A program made the translations under genes and the position numbers. The notes under the pieces are model-generated. The model saw nothing but the letters and a program-made list of their open reading frames with translations, had not been told where the DNA came from and searched no databases. A stretch of DNA of 64,000 bases. Source: Amycolatopsis thermoflava N1165. Its GTDB lineage: Bacteria > Actinomycetota > Actinomycetes > Mycobacteriales > Pseudonocardiaceae. Below, in pieces: positions 53,553 through 64,000 of the stretch. Each line of letters begins with the position of its first letter. Position 1 is the first letter of the stretch. The stretch is taken from NCBI RefSeq assembly GCF_000473265.1, contig NZ_KI421511.1:8592415-8656414 (forward strand). The letters run 5' to 3'.

Positions 53553-54158
53553 ATGCTCATGGTCTTCGACATCAACGAAACCCTGCTCGACCTCGCGCCG
53601 CTGGACGACGTCCTCGGCGGCGCGGAGGTCCGCACGCGGTGGTTCGACCTGCTCATCCACACCGCGCTGGTGGTCACCGCGAGTGGCCGGTACCAGGACT
53701 TCGCGCAGCTCGCCGGCGCGTGCGCCCGGACCGTCGCCCCCGAGGCGGACGTGCCACGGCTCGCGGCGACGCTGCGATCCCTGCCGCCGCACCCGGATGT
53801 GGAGCCCGCGCTGGCCGAGCTGCGCGACCAGGGGCACCGGCTGGTGGCGCTGGGGAACTCGCCGCAGGCGGTGATCGAGGCGCAACTCGGGGACCTCGGT
53901 TTCGACGCGATCTACTCGGCCGAGTCGGCGGGCGCGCTCAAGCCGTCCCCGGCGGCCTACGCGCTGGTCGAACACGCCGGCGAGCCGCCGGTGATGATCG
54001 CCGCGCACGACTGGGACATCGCCGGCGCGCAAGCCGCGGGAATGCGCACGGCCTTCGTCACCCGCGACGGCCGCCGTCCGCTGCCCGCCCACCCGAATCC
54101 GGATTGGACGGTCACCGACCTCGCCGAGTGGGCCCGCTCCCTGCGCACCACCAGCTGA
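53553..54158 (+). CDS. HAD-superfamily hydrolase (haloacid dehalogenase type II-like)
   Basis: A 201-residue HAD hydrolase. Motif [11 protein letters not shown] with the nucleophilic Asp, motif [10 protein letters not shown], and the Lys/Asp motifs in [13 protein letters not shown] and [16 protein letters not shown]. The DxNETLLD variant and overall length fit L-2-haloacid dehalogenases, so it may process haloacids or phosphates. ATG at 53553 starts ten bases after the operator palindrome, so the transcript leader is very short. It is divergent from arsR-rraA and convergent with mimR. Confidence 0.85.
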   Translation: MLMVFDINETLLDLAPLDDVLGGAEVRTRWFDLLIHTALVVTASGRYQDFAQLAGACARTVAPEADVPRLAATLRSLPPHPDVEPALAELRDQGHRLVALGNSPQAVIEAQLGDLGFDAIYSAESAGALKPSPAAYALVEHAGEPPVMIAAHDWDIAGAQAAGMRTAFVTRDGRRPLPAHPNPDWTVTDLAEWARSLRTTS

Positions 54159-54165
54159 GTCCGCA

Positions 54166-54375
54166 GGTGTCCGCTCGCGCCCGCGAGTCCGCGTTCCCCC
54201 GGCGCAAGTCGCGCGCTCGCGCGCGCGAGGTGCCGCTCGCGAGTCCCGCCTTCCCGCGCGAAAGTCCACGTTCCTTACCGCGAACGCTCCCCGCTGAATG
54301 CAGAACTCACGACGCTGAACGTGGAACTCGGCGTGCTGAACGTGGGACTCGCGGCGGTGAGCGTGGGACTCGCGT
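54166..54375. repeat. Composite intergenic repeat array (GTGGGACTCGCGG family)
   Basis: The gap between the HAD gene and mimR is filled by repeats. Positions 54292-54375 hold four direct 21-bp units with core GAACGTGGGACTCGCGG; the last ends at the mimR stop codon. Positions about 54166-54290 carry the reverse orientation of the same core (GCGAGTCC, GCAAGTCGCGCG, GCGAGTCCCGCC, GCGAAAGTCCACG). The same family is at 23274-23369. Confidence 0.75.
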
Positions 54376-56174
54376 CAGTGGACCGGCGTGACGATTCCGT
54401 ACTCGTGGATCTTGCGGTAGATCGTCGCGCGGGAGATGCCCAGCAGTTGTGCCGCGCGGGCCTTGTTGCCGCCCGCGTCCTCCAGGCTGCGCACGATCGC
54501 GTCGCGCTCCACCGCCTCGAAACGGTTCAGTGGGCGGCGCGCGATGGTGTGGTACTCGGCCGGCAGGTCGGTCGGGCGGATGGTGCCCGTGCGGCGCCGC
54601 TGGGTGATCTCCCGCAGCACCTGGTGCAGCTGCGCCGTGTTGCCCGGCCAGGACGCCCGCATCAGCAGGTGCATCGCCTCCGGTGAGCACGTGACCTGAC
54701 CGCCGTGTGACAGCTTGCTGAGGAACAGCGGCACCAGCTCGGCCAGGTCCTCCACGTGCCGCCGCAGCGACGGCACCCCGACCGTCCGCGGGAAGAACGC
54801 GAGCAGCTCCGCCAGCCGCGGGCTGCTCTCGGCCTCCGGCGTCAGCGTCAGCGCCACCCACGGCCCGTCCGGCCGCGGCACCTGCCGCAGCGCGGCGACC
54901 AGCGCACGCAGGTCCTCGTCGCCCAGCCGGTCGGCGTGCCGGATCACCAGCGTGTCCACCGGGTCGTCGAGCAGCTCGTGCCGCACGTCCGCGGCCCAGT
55001 CCGGTCCCGCCTCTGCCGCGTCGAGCGTGTGCAGCCGCCCGGCCGGGTTGCGCCGCCGGTGCACGCCCTGCGCCAGCGTGTGCTTCCCGACCCCCGGCTC
55101 GCCGGCCAGCACCAGCCACTCGCCGCTGGTGAAGCTGCTGTCGACGGCGTGGCAGCTGCGCGACCACGTCGGCGCCGACCCGGCCACGCCGGGCAGGAAC
55201 ATCGGCACGGCGGGCAGCGTGACGCCCGCGCCCCCGTCGTCGGTGTCGACGAGCTGCACCGACAGCACGCCGCCGGCGATCTCGCCGGTCCGCTCGCCCG
55301 CCACGCGACGGCAGTACATGCGCACCTTGCCGCCGCTGGACAACACGATCGTCTCGGTGGCGCGCCGGGCCGCGGACAGCGCCTGCTTGGCGTGCCCGAG
55401 CACGAGCGACTGGTCGGCCGGGTCGAGGAGCTGGCGGGCGGCGTCGTTCATCATCACCACGTCGTCGTTGAACGCGATCACGATCCCGGTGGTGCGACGG
55501 CAGGCCTGCAGGTAGGTCTGGAACAGCACCAGTTCGCGCATGGTGCTGTGGGTGAGCAGCGCCTGCCGGATCTGCTCGGCGGTCGACCTGGCGAGCGCGA
55601 CGAGCAGCCCGCCTGCGTCCTTGCGCCAGCAGGTCAGGTCGACGGCGCCGATCGTCTTGCCGGAGATCGGGTGCTGGATCGGCACGCCGGCGCACGCCAG
55701 GTTCTCCAGGTTCTCCGCGTAGTGCTCGTGCCCGAACACCTGCGTCGGCCGCCCGTCGGCGAGCGCGGTGCCGATCCCGTTGGTGCCGACGAACCTCTCG
55801 CCGTAGCTGAACCCGGGCGCCAGCTCCACGCGCTGCAGGTGCCGGTGCAGGTCGTGGTCGCCGGTGCGCTGCGTGAGCACGACCCCGGACTGGTCGGTGA
55901 GGATCATGCTGATCGGCTGCCCCTCGAGCTGGTCGCCGAGCCGTTCGAGCACCGGTTGCGCGCCGCGGATCAGCGGGGTGTCCAGGTCCTGGTCGCCGGT
56001 GTAGGGCAGGTCGATGCGGTCGGCGGGCACCTGGAACTCGCGGGAGCGCCACCAGGACGCGAGGATCGCTTCGCGGACCTGCCCGGGCTCGACCGCCTCG
56101 GCGGTGAGGAAACGCAAACGGGTGCGCGCCAGCGTGACGTCGTCGAGCACCGCGCTGCCCCGGTCGTGGTCCAC
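54375..56174 (-). CDS. mimR: MimR-like activator of the propane monooxygenase operon
   Basis: A 599-residue AcoR/MimR-type regulator. Residues about 60-230 form a GAF-like sensor (GFSYGERFVGTNGIGTAL, HPISGKTIGAVDLTCW), about 235-330 a PAS-like region, about 370-525 an AAA+ domain with Walker A GEPGVGKHTLA but no GAFTGA loop, and about 555-599 a Fis-type HTH (LEDAGGNKARAAQLLGISRATIYRKIHEYGI). In sigma-54 activators GAFTGA contacts sigma-54, which actinomycetes lack, so this one must work differently. GTG at 56174 is chosen because GGAGG is five bases upstream. It is divergent from the mim operon and faces GTCTCA-type palindromes. Confidence 0.88.
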   Translation of the reverse strand: MDHDRGSAVLDDVTLARTRLRFLTAEAVEPGQVREAILASWWRSREFQVPADRIDLPYTGDQDLDTPLIRGAQPVLERLGDQLEGQPISMILTDQSGVVLTQRTGDHDLHRHLQRVELAPGFSYGERFVGTNGIGTALADGRPTQVFGHEHYAENLENLACAGVPIQHPISGKTIGAVDLTCWRKDAGGLLVALARSTAEQIRQALLTHSTMRELVLFQTYLQACRRTTGIVIAFNDDVVMMNDAARQLLDPADQSLVLGHAKQALSAARRATETIVLSSGGKVRMYCRRVAGERTGEIAGGVLSVQLVDTDDGGAGVTLPAVPMFLPGVAGSAPTWSRSCHAVDSSFTSGEWLVLAGEPGVGKHTLAQGVHRRRNPAGRLHTLDAAEAGPDWAADVRHELLDDPVDTLVIRHADRLGDEDLRALVAALRQVPRPDGPWVALTLTPEAESSPRLAELLAFFPRTVGVPSLRRHVEDLAELVPLFLSKLSHGGQVTCSPEAMHLLMRASWPGNTAQLHQVLREITQRRRTGTIRPTDLPAEYHTIARRPLNRFEAVERDAIVRSLEDAGGNKARAAQLLGISRATIYRKIHEYGIVTPVH

Positions 56175-56265
56175 CCTGACCTCCTGCCGCTGCCCCGAAC
56201 AGGGTAGTCGAACACCGCCGTTGTGTCCCGGGTCACAAGGTAACCCTCCACGGCGGTCGCACCGC

Positions 56266-56280
56266 GTCTCAAATTGAGAC
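56266..56280. promoter_or_regulatory. GTCTCA-type palindrome, upstream copy
   Basis: GTCTCAAATTGAGAC is a perfect 7+1+7 palindrome in the space between mimR and the small ORF at 56315. Its near-copy lies at 56549-56563. It is the most likely MimR binding site. Confidence 0.65.
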
Positions 56281-56314
56281 ACGCCCCCGTCCGGGGCAGG
56301 CGTGGGATGGGTCC

Positions 56315-56560
56315 ATGCCCGAGGAAACGTACAACCCGTGGACGGTCGTGAACGTCGTGTTCCACCACCTCGTCGACCAGGGCCTGCACCCCACCTTCGG
56401 GGACGGGCACCCCGGCGATCCGGCGGCGGAACTGTTGCGCGCCCTCGGTATCACGCCGGAAGCGGAGGGCGACGCCCGGCAGAAGACCGCGGTGCACGAC
56501 CACCTCGCCGAGCTGCGCCGATCCGTGTTCGGCGAACCTGAACCGCCTGTCTCATATTGA
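56315..56560 (+). CDS. Small conserved protein between mimR and mimA
   Basis: An 81-residue soluble acidic protein ([21 protein letters not shown] and [34 protein letters not shown]) with no signal peptide. Composition and helical pattern look like a real gene. It lies in the mim operon between the two GTCTCA palindromes, the second of which covers its stop codon. I do not recognise a domain; a role in regulation or monooxygenase assembly is possible. Confidence 0.7.
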   Translation: MPEETYNPWTVVNVVFHHLVDQGLHPTFGDGHPGDPAAELLRALGITPEAEGDARQKTAVHDHLAELRRSVFGEPEPPVSY

Positions 56561-56563
56561 GAC
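56549..56563. promoter_or_regulatory. GTCTCA-type palindrome, downstream copy
   Basis: GTCTCATATTGAGAC differs from the upstream copy in one base and overlaps the TGA stop (56558-56560) of the small ORF. It is 65 bases upstream of the mimA start and 283 bp from the upstream copy, centre to centre. Confidence 0.62.
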
Positions 56564-56627
56564 CCGCACGCGCCGGTGCGCGGCCTCCAATAGACGGTGT
56601 AGGACTTGTGCCCACCTAGGAGTGATC

Positions 56628-58277
56628 ATGAGCCGCCAAAGTGTGGCGAGAGCCCATCAGAAGATCCAGGAACTGTCCTGGGAACCGGCCTACCACGAGC
56701 CGGTATCGCAGTACGGGACGGACTACACGTTCCGCAAGGCGAAGAAGAAGGATCCGCTCAAGCAGGTCCTGCGGTCCTATTTCCCGATGCAGGAGGAGAA
56801 GGACCACCGCGTGTACGGCGCCGAGGACGGCGCGATCCGCGGCAACATGTTCCGCCAGGTCCAGGAGCGCTGGCTGGAGTGGCAGAAGTTGTTCCTGAGC
56901 ATCATCCCGCTGCCGGAGATCTCGGCGGCGCGCGCGATGCCGCTGCTGTTCCGCACCGTGCCGAACCCCGAGCTGCACAACGGCCAGGCGATCCAGATGA
57001 TCGACGAGGTCCGGCACTCGACGATCCAGCAGAACCTCAAGCGCCTCTACATGAACAACTACATCGACCCGGCCGGCTTCAACTCGAGCCTGCGCAACTT
57101 CCAGAACGACTACTGCGGCACCATCGGCCGCCAGTTCGCGGAAGGCTTCATCACCGGTGACGCCATCACCGCGGCGAGCATCTACCTGACGATCGTCGCC
57201 GAGACCGCGTTCACCAACACGCTGTTCGTGGCCATGCCGGCGGAGGCCGCGGCGAACGGCGACTACCTGCTGCCGACGGTCTTCCACTCGGTGCAGTCCG
57301 ACGAGTCCCGGCACATCAGCAACGGTTACGCCACGCTGCTGATGGCGCTGTCCGACGAAAGCAACCACCAGCTGCTCGAACGCGACCTGCGCTACGCGTG
57401 GTGGAACAACCACGCCGTGGTCGACGCCGCGATCGGCACGTTCATCGAGTACGGCACCAAGGACCGCCGCAAGGACCGCGAGTCCTACGCCGAGATGTGG
57501 CGCCGCTGGATCTACGACGACTACTACCGCAGCTACCTCGTGCCGCTGGAGAAGTACGGCCTGGTCATCCCGCACGACCTGATCGAGGAGGCCTGGAACC
57601 GCATCTGGAACAAGGGCTACGTGCACGAGGTCGCGCAGTTCTTCGCCACCGGGTGGCTCGCCAACTACTGGCGCATCGACCCGATGACCGACGAGGACTT
57701 CGAGTGGTTCGAGCACAAGTACCCCGGCTGGTACGACAAGTACGGGAAGTGGTGGGAGAACTACAACCGGCTGTCCGTGCCGAACGGGCACCACCCGATC
57801 GTCGCCGAGGACGTCGACTACGTGTACCCGCACCGGTGCTGGACCTGCATGGTGCCGTGCCTCATCCGCGAGGACACCGTGATCGACAAGGTCGACGGGC
57901 AGTGGCGCACCTACTGCTCGGAGCCGTGCCGCTGGACCGACGCGGAAGCGTTCCGCCCGGTCTACCAGGGCAGGCAGACGCCGAACATGGGCCAGCTGGT
58001 CGGCTCCCGCGAGTGGGAGACCCTCTACCACGGCTGGAACTGGGCCGACGTCGTTTCCGACATGGGTTTCGTGCGCGACGACGGCAAGACGATGGTCGCG
58101 CAGCCGCACCTGAACCTCGACCCGAAGAAGATGTGGACGCTGGACCACCTGCGGCGCATGCCGGAGGTGCAGAGCCCCAACGTGCTGCTCAACCAGATGA
58201 CCGACGACGAGCGGTCGGCCTTCATCGCCGACTACAACCGCCAGGGACCGGCCGGGCGGCCGGCTCCGGCGAACTGA
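56628..58277 (+). CDS. mimA: Soluble diiron propane/methane-type monooxygenase, large hydroxylase subunit
   Basis: A 549-residue alpha subunit of a soluble diiron monooxygenase of the MimA/PrmA group (group 5/6). Both metal motifs are present: E97 ([10 protein letters not shown]), E127 and H130 in DEVRH, E192 in AETAF, E226 and H229 in DESRH. ATG at 56628 is chosen because TAGGAG lies five bases before it. It oxidises propane, related short alkanes or phenols in mycobacterial relatives. It heads the structural operon mimABCD-amidohydrolase-DUF59-adh-groEL. Confidence 0.93.
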   Translation: MSRQSVARAHQKIQELSWEPAYHEPVSQYGTDYTFRKAKKKDPLKQVLRSYFPMQEEKDHRVYGAEDGAIRGNMFRQVQERWLEWQKLFLSIIPLPEISAARAMPLLFRTVPNPELHNGQAIQMIDEVRHSTIQQNLKRLYMNNYIDPAGFNSSLRNFQNDYCGTIGRQFAEGFITGDAITAASIYLTIVAETAFTNTLFVAMPAEAAANGDYLLPTVFHSVQSDESRHISNGYATLLMALSDESNHQLLERDLRYAWWNNHAVVDAAIGTFIEYGTKDRRKDRESYAEMWRRWIYDDYYRSYLVPLEKYGLVIPHDLIEEAWNRIWNKGYVHEVAQFFATGWLANYWRIDPMTDEDFEWFEHKYPGWYDKYGKWWENYNRLSVPNGHHPIVAEDVDYVYPHRCWTCMVPCLIREDTVIDKVDGQWRTYCSEPCRWTDAEAFRPVYQGRQTPNMGQLVGSREWETLYHGWNWADVVSDMGFVRDDGKTMVAQPHLNLDPKKMWTLDHLRRMPEVQSPNVLLNQMTDDERSAFIADYNRQGPAGRPAPAN

Positions 58278-58283
58278 TCGCAC

Positions 58284-58312
58284 CGCGGGCCCCGGGCGAA
58301 CCGGGGCCCGCG
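58284..58312 (+). promoter_or_regulatory. Intercistronic hairpin between mimA and mimB
   Basis: A perfect 12-bp GC-only stem (CGCGGGCCCCGG / CCGGGGCCCGCG) with loop GCGAA occupies the 58-base space between mimA and mimB. No U-tract follows, so it is more likely an RNA-processing, stability or partial-termination element than a full terminator. It would raise MimA relative to downstream products. Confidence 0.62.
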
Positions 58313-58335
58313 CGCCGGGACACGAAGGGGTGTCG

Positions 58336-59376
58336 ATGGGCGACAAGCACGTGGTGCGCTTCGAGCCGGTGGGGATCGAGATCGAGGTCGACGAGGACCA
58401 GACCGTCCTCCGGGCCGCCGCCGAGCAGGGCGTGATGCTCATGCACGGCTGCAAGGAGGGGCAGTGCGCCTCGTGCAAGTCGTTCATCCTCGAGGGCGAC
58501 GACGTGGAGCTCGAAAGGTACTCCACGTTCGCGCTGCCGGATTTCGAGAAGGAGGAAGGGTTCACGCTGCTGTGCCGGGCGCACGCGTACGAGGACCTGA
58601 CCATCGAACTGCTCAACTACGACGAGGAGATGATCCACTCCGGACTGCCGATCCAGACCGCGGTGGCCGAGGTCGTGGCCAACGAGCCGGTCACGCACGA
58701 CATGCGCCACCTCGTGCTGAAGCTGGTCGAACCGGCCGCGCTGAAGTACTTCCCCGGCCAGTACCTGGACTTCGCGGTGCCCGGCACGGACGAGACGCGC
58801 TCGTTCTCCATGGCCGGCCTGCCGACCGACGGGCACCTCGAGTTCGTGGTCAAGATCTACCCCGGCGGCCTGTTCTCGCAGTTCCTGGACTCCGGTGTCG
58901 CGGTCGGTGACCGGCTGGAGGTGACCGGGCCGTTCGGGGTGTTCACCCTGCGGGACGCGCCCGGCGCGCCACTGGTGTTCGTCGGCGGCGGGGCGGGCAT
59001 GGCGCCGATCCTGTCGTTGCTGCGGTCGATGGCCGCCCGCGGCGGCGAGGTGGCCGCGCGCCGGACCACGTTCTACTACGGCGCCCGCCGCAAGCAGGAC
59101 CTCTGCTTCGAGGCGGAGCTCCACGGGCTGGAGCAGGCCCTGCCCGCGTTCACCTACGTGCCCGCGCTGTCCGAGCCCGGCGACGACGACTGGGACGGCG
59201 AGACCGGGCTGATCACCGACGTCGTGCGCCGCCACGAGACGGACCTCGCCGGCGCCGACGCCTACGTGTGCGGGCCGCCGCCGATGGTCGAGGCGGCCCT
59301 GGAACTGCTGCCCGCGCTCGGGGTCGCGGACCGGCGGATCTTCTACGACAAGTTCACCACCACCGGCGACGAGTGA
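58336..59376 (+). CDS. mimB: Diiron monooxygenase reductase subunit
   Basis: A 346-residue electron-transfer flavoprotein. N-terminal [2Fe-2S] ferredoxin with C39, C44, C47 ([10 protein letters not shown]) and C80 (LLCRAH); FAD-binding [12 protein letters not shown]-binding [14 protein letters not shown] and [13 protein letters not shown]. It passes electrons from NADH to the hydroxylase. ATG at 58336 is chosen over GTG at 58330, which sits on the AAGGGG ribosome binding site. Confidence 0.93.
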   Translation: MGDKHVVRFEPVGIEIEVDEDQTVLRAAAEQGVMLMHGCKEGQCASCKSFILEGDDVELERYSTFALPDFEKEEGFTLLCRAHAYEDLTIELLNYDEEMIHSGLPIQTAVAEVVANEPVTHDMRHLVLKLVEPAALKYFPGQYLDFAVPGTDETRSFSMAGLPTDGHLEFVVKIYPGGLFSQFLDSGVAVGDRLEVTGPFGVFTLRDAPGAPLVFVGGGAGMAPILSLLRSMAARGGEVAARRTTFYYGARRKQDLCFEAELHGLEQALPAFTYVPALSEPGDDDWDGETGLITDVVRRHETDLAGADAYVCGPPPMVEAALELLPALGVADRRIFYDKFTTTGDE

Positions 59377-59388
59377 AGGAACAAGCCC

Positions 59389-60558
59389 ATGACAGCGACG
59401 CAGGAACGCAGCGTGCCCAAGCCCGTCTTCACCGACGCCGAAGCGGGCGCCAAGGTCTTCCCGGACTCCGGGGCGCGCCGGTTCAACTACTTCAACCCGG
59501 CCAAGCGCAAGCAGAGCCACTACGAGGACGTCACCGTCGAGGTGCAGCCCGACCCGCGGCACTACCTGTCCCAGGGCTGGTTGTACGCCTTCGCCGACGG
59601 GCGCGGCGGCTACCCGCTCGAATGGACCGCGCTCAAGGCGTGGGGCTCGGACCGGCCGGTGCCGGAACGCGGGCCGGGCTCGGGCGGCAAGGGCTACGAC
59701 TGGCCCGCGCTGGGCTGGCACGAGTTCCGCGACCCGAACGAGGAGTGGGAGCTCACGCTCTACCGCTACAACGCCAACGTGGTGCGCCAGCTCAACCAGA
59801 ACGTCGAGGCGGCCCGCCAGTCGAACGCCTTCGACCAGTGGAACCGCAACTGGACCCAGTTCGTGGCGCAGCACGTCGGGGCGTGGATGCACGTCGACCA
59901 CGGGCTGGGCCTGTACCTGTTCGCCAACGCCAACCGGCGCGCCCCGACGAACATGCACAACAACGCGATCTCGGTCAACAGCATGCACAAGATCCGGGCC
60001 GCCCAGGACCTGGCGCTGTACAACCTCACCCTCACCGAGGAGATCGAGGGCTTCGACGGCACCGCGCACCTGGCGACGTGGAACGACGACCCGGCCTGGC
60101 AGGGTGTCCGCGAGGTCGCCGAGCAGCTGACCGCGATCGACGACTGGTGCGAGGCCGTCTTCGCGGCCAACGTCGTGTTCGAGCCGCTGGTCGGGGAGCT
60201 GTTCCGCAGCAACCTCGTGCAGCAGGCGGCGCCGGCCAACGGCGACTTCGTGACCCCGACCCTCATCGGGGCCGAGGAGTACGACTACGCCGAACGCGAC
60301 CTGCGCTACACGCGCGCCATGTTCGAGCTGCTCGTGAACGATCGCGAGTTCGCCGAGCACAACACGAAGATCATGCAGGACTGGCTGAGCACCTGGGTGC
60401 CCCGCTGCATCAGCGCCGCCAGGACGCTGCAGCCGCTCTGGTCGCAGCCCGACGCCAAACCGTCCCGCTTCGAGGACGGACTCGACCGCGTGAAGAGCCG
60501 CTTCAGCGGCATCCTGTCCGACCTGCGTCTGCAAGCACCGAAGGAGCTGGCCCAGTGA
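59389..60558 (+). CDS. mimC: Diiron monooxygenase small (beta) hydroxylase subunit
   Basis: A 389-residue beta subunit of the hydroxylase, structurally like the alpha subunit but lacking metal ligands. Seen: [35 protein letters not shown] start, [16 protein letters not shown], and [19 protein letters not shown]. It forms the alpha2beta2 core with MimA. It is 12 bases after mimB and overlaps mimD by GTGA. Confidence 0.92.
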   Translation: MTATQERSVPKPVFTDAEAGAKVFPDSGARRFNYFNPAKRKQSHYEDVTVEVQPDPRHYLSQGWLYAFADGRGGYPLEWTALKAWGSDRPVPERGPGSGGKGYDWPALGWHEFRDPNEEWELTLYRYNANVVRQLNQNVEAARQSNAFDQWNRNWTQFVAQHVGAWMHVDHGLGLYLFANANRRAPTNMHNNAISVNSMHKIRAAQDLALYNLTLTEEIEGFDGTAHLATWNDDPAWQGVREVAEQLTAIDDWCEAVFAANVVFEPLVGELFRSNLVQQAAPANGDFVTPTLIGAEEYDYAERDLRYTRAMFELLVNDREFAEHNTKIMQDWLSTWVPRCISAARTLQPLWSQPDAKPSRFEDGLDRVKSRFSGILSDLRLQAPKELAQ

Positions 60559-60926
60559 CTACCCAAGTGCGCGCCGAGAGCCCGTTCAAGTCCGACAACA
60601 CCGCGTCCAACATGTGCGGCTTCACCTTGATGAACAACCAGGTCGGCGTGATCGTGGCCGAGGTGATGGGCGCCAAGGACAACGTGCAGATCACCCACCT
60701 GCCGTCGATGATCCGCGTGGACGCCCGCAACCGGATGGACGTGGTCTACAGCGAGATCGACGAGGCCGCCGGCGAGGAGGAGGGCTGGTTCAACTCCGCC
60801 GAGTTCGAGGAGAGCATGTCCACCCACTATGGCCGGATGGTGCACCTGGACGACCGCACGATCATGTTCGCCAACCCCGAGGACGCGGCCGAGTACCTCG
60901 ACTTCGACCTCAAACCGATCCGCTGA
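60555..60926 (+). CDS. mimD: Diiron monooxygenase coupling/effector protein
   Basis: A 123-residue cofactor-free effector of the MmoB/DmpM type: [44 protein letters not shown] and [24 protein letters not shown]. It binds the hydroxylase and tunes turnover and O2 activation. GTG at 60555 overlaps the mimC stop. Confidence 0.92.
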   Translation: MTTQVRAESPFKSDNTASNMCGFTLMNNQVGVIVAEVMGAKDNVQITHLPSMIRVDARNRMDVVYSEIDEAAGEEEGWFNSAEFEESMSTHYGRMVHLDDRTIMFANPEDAAEYLDFDLKPIR

Positions 60927-60959
60927 CGCCGACCACCACAACGGAGTGAGGGCAGGAGA

Positions 60960-61997
60960 ATGTACGAAAAGGACGGCGAGAAGTACTTCGTGGTCGACGG
61001 GCACACCCACTTCTGGGACGCCAGCCCGGAGAACTGGGTCGAGGGGCAGGAGGAGTACGCCAAGGGCTGGATCGAATGCTTCCACGCCTACCAGGGCCTC
61101 GGCCCGGCGGACACGCACTGGCCGATCGACCGGTTCCAGAAGTACTCCGAGGAACTGATGATGCACGACCTGTTCGAGGCCGGGCACGTCGACGTCGCGA
61201 TCTTCCAGCCGACGAACCTGCGCCAGTGGTACAAGAACGGCTTCAACACGACCGAAGTCGACGCGGCGCTGGCCGAGAAGCACCCTGGCAAGTTCCTCGT
61301 CAACACCTACTTCGACCCGCGGGAGGGCGACGCGGGCATGAAGGCTTTCGAGGAACGCGTCAAGCGCTACGGCTGCAAGGGCGTCAAGCTCTACACCGCC
61401 GAGTGGCTGGGCGACTCCCGCGGCTGGAGCCTGAAGGACCCGGAGGCGTTCCGCTACCTGGAGAAGTGCGAGGAGCTGGGCGTCAAGAACATCCACGTGC
61501 ACAAGGGCCCGACGATCTGGCCGCTGGACAAGGACGCGTTCGACATGTCCGATGTGGACCGCGCATCGACCAGCTTCCAGGGGCTCAACTTCATCGTCGA
61601 GCACGTCGGTCTCCCGCGCATCGAGGACTTCTGCTTCATGGCGACGCAGGAGCGCAACGTCTACGCCGGCCTCGCGGTCGTCGTCGGCGGGCTCATGCAC
61701 GCCCGGCCGAAGTTCTTCGCGAAGGTGATGGGCGAGCTGATGTTCTGGCTCGGCGAGGACAAGCTGATCTTCGGCGCCGACTACGCGATCTGGGAGCCGA
61801 AGTGGCAGGTCGAAGGCTTCGTCGACTGGCAGATGCCCGCCGACGAGGAGCTGTCCGACTTCGCGCCGCTGACGGTGGAGCAGAAGAAGAAGATCCTCGG
61901 ACTGAACGCCGCCCGGCTCTACGACATCGACGTGCCAGCGGAGCTCCGGCTCGAGGCGCCGAAGGTGGTCGAGCCCGTCGGCGTGCCGAACCCGTGA
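60960..61997 (+). CDS. Amidohydrolase-family protein of the mim operon
   Basis: A 345-residue amidohydrolase-2 family TIM barrel. The HxH metal motif is in VDGHTHFWD; other likely ligands are in NIHVHKGPT, FIVEHVGLPR and IFGADYAIWEP. The family includes decarboxylases and lactonases; in mim/prm clusters this gene is conserved but its role is not settled. GGCAGGAGA sits directly upstream of the ATG. It overlaps the next gene by GTGA. Confidence 0.87.
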   Translation: MYEKDGEKYFVVDGHTHFWDASPENWVEGQEEYAKGWIECFHAYQGLGPADTHWPIDRFQKYSEELMMHDLFEAGHVDVAIFQPTNLRQWYKNGFNTTEVDAALAEKHPGKFLVNTYFDPREGDAGMKAFEERVKRYGCKGVKLYTAEWLGDSRGWSLKDPEAFRYLEKCEELGVKNIHVHKGPTIWPLDKDAFDMSDVDRASTSFQGLNFIVEHVGLPRIEDFCFMATQERNVYAGLAVVVGGLMHARPKFFAKVMGELMFWLGEDKLIFGADYAIWEPKWQVEGFVDWQMPADEELSDFAPLTVEQKKKILGLNAARLYDIDVPAELRLEAPKVVEPVGVPNP

Positions 61998-62706
61998 CCG
62001 CCATCGAGGAGGTCCGCGCGTGCCACGCCGCGGTGTGGCACGCGCTCGGCACGGTCCGCGATCCCGAGCTGGACGAGCCGCTCACCGATCTCGGGTTCGT
62101 CGCGCGGTGCGAGGTGGACGGCGGCCGGGCGGCGGTGGAGCTGCGGTTGCCGACCTACTTCTGCGCGCCGAACTTCGCGTTCCTGATGGTCGCCGACGCC
62201 TACGACGCCGTGTCCGCGGTGCCCGGCGTCCGGAGCGTCGAGGTGCGCCTGGTCGACCACTTCGCGGCCGAGGCGATCAACCGGGGCGTCGCGGCGCGGG
62301 CGGGGTTCGTCGCCTCCTTCGCGGGCGAGGCGGTGAACGAGCTGGACGAGCTGCGGGCCACGTTCGTCCGCAAGGCGGTGCTGGCCGGCACCGACCGGGT
62401 CTGCCGGGCGCTGATGAAGTCCGGAGTGGACGGTGACCGGCTGGCACGGATGACGCTGGGCGAGGTGCCCGCGAGCCAGGACCGGGAACGGCTCCGGGCC
62501 AGGCGCCGGGAACTCGGGCTGCCGTGCGGGGACGGTGACCCGCTGCTTGTCGACCCGGAGACCGGCGAGGCGGTGCCACCGTCGGACGCGGCGCGGCACC
62601 TGGGATTCGCGCGGCTGACGCGGGCCGGCCAGGAGGCCAACTCCGGGGTCTGCCGGGACATGCTGCGCGTGCGGTACCCGCACATCGGAGAACAGGAGGG
62701 CGCACG

Positions 62707-62710
<4 letters not shown>
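61994..62710 (+). CDS. DUF59/MIP18-type metal-sulfur assembly factor of the mim operon
   Basis: A 238-residue protein. Residues about 10-95 match the DUF59/MIP18 domain (ALGTVRDPELDEPLTDLGFVARCEV, LRLPTYFCAPNFAFLM with a Cys), which elsewhere assists Fe-S or metal-centre assembly. The C-terminal 130 residues are mostly helical with no recognised domain. GTG at 61994 overlaps the amidohydrolase stop and the stop overlaps the adh ATG. Likely helps metallate or fold the monooxygenase together with GroEL. Confidence 0.83.

Positions 62711-64000
<1,290 letters not shown>

Overview
The window is about 70% GC with actinomycete hallmarks: dense, translationally coupled genes, GTG starts, a complete mce lipid-import operon, PucR and SigE-family regulators, and a mycobacterial-type mimABCD/prmABCD propane monooxygenase cluster. 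Gene content and the short intergenic repeats fit Pseudonocardiaceae, most plausibly Amycolatopsis. This is inference from gene content; no marker gene such as rRNA is present. No tRNA, rRNA, CRISPR array or insertion sequence was recognised.

Layout. 1-137: start of a membrane protein leaving the window. 516-7812: lipoprotein esterase, luciferase-like oxidoreductase, two secreted proteins, an acyl-CoA ligase with an extra N-terminal domain, and GtrA. 8030-17636: a ten-gene mce operon (secreted DUF6801-like protein, yrbEA, yrbEB, mceA-F, small lipoprotein) for uptake of a hydrophobic substrate, followed by two PucR-type paralogues. 20557-23567: short-chain dehydrogenase, secreted metallophosphoesterase and a DUF3072 protein. 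23623-27952: an amino-acid ABC importer co-transcribed with an aminotransferase that carries a C-terminal YheO-type PAS and HTH, under a promoter covered by two 15-bp operator-like repeats. 28037-34736: deacetylase, GT39, DNA polymerase IV, a DinB-fold enzyme, a MerR-thioredoxin fusion, a decayed DUF2243/CtaG pseudogene and an epoxide hydrolase. 35833-43599: a redox/cNMP two-component pair, a 4 x 49-bp tandem repeat, an anti-sigma kinase and PP2C pair, and a SigE sigma factor coupled to an LCP protein. 44643-48818: an AraC-controlled ring-cleavage operon. 49185-54158: a molybdenum hydroxylase operon, then arsR-rraA divergent from a HAD hydrolase around a palindromic operator. 54375-64000: mimR and the mim operon, ending inside groEL (mimG).

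How they work together. Most of the window serves catabolism of hydrophobic or small organic carbon. The Mce system imports lipids or sterols; acyl-CoA ligase, SDR, ring-cleaving dioxygenase and flavin monooxygenase fit downstream degradation. MimABCD oxidises propane or similar substrates, the alcohol dehydrogenase takes the alcohol onward, and the GroEL paralogue and DUF59 protein support assembly of the metalloenzyme.

Best candidates for something undescribed: (i) the class V aminotransferase-PAS-HTH fusion, a mirror image of MocR regulators, with its transporter and twin operators; (ii) the matched pair of GTCTCA-type palindromes flanking a small conserved ORF between mimR and mimA; (iii) the in-frame MerR-thioredoxin fusion; (iv) the intergenic repeat arrays that abut stop codons.
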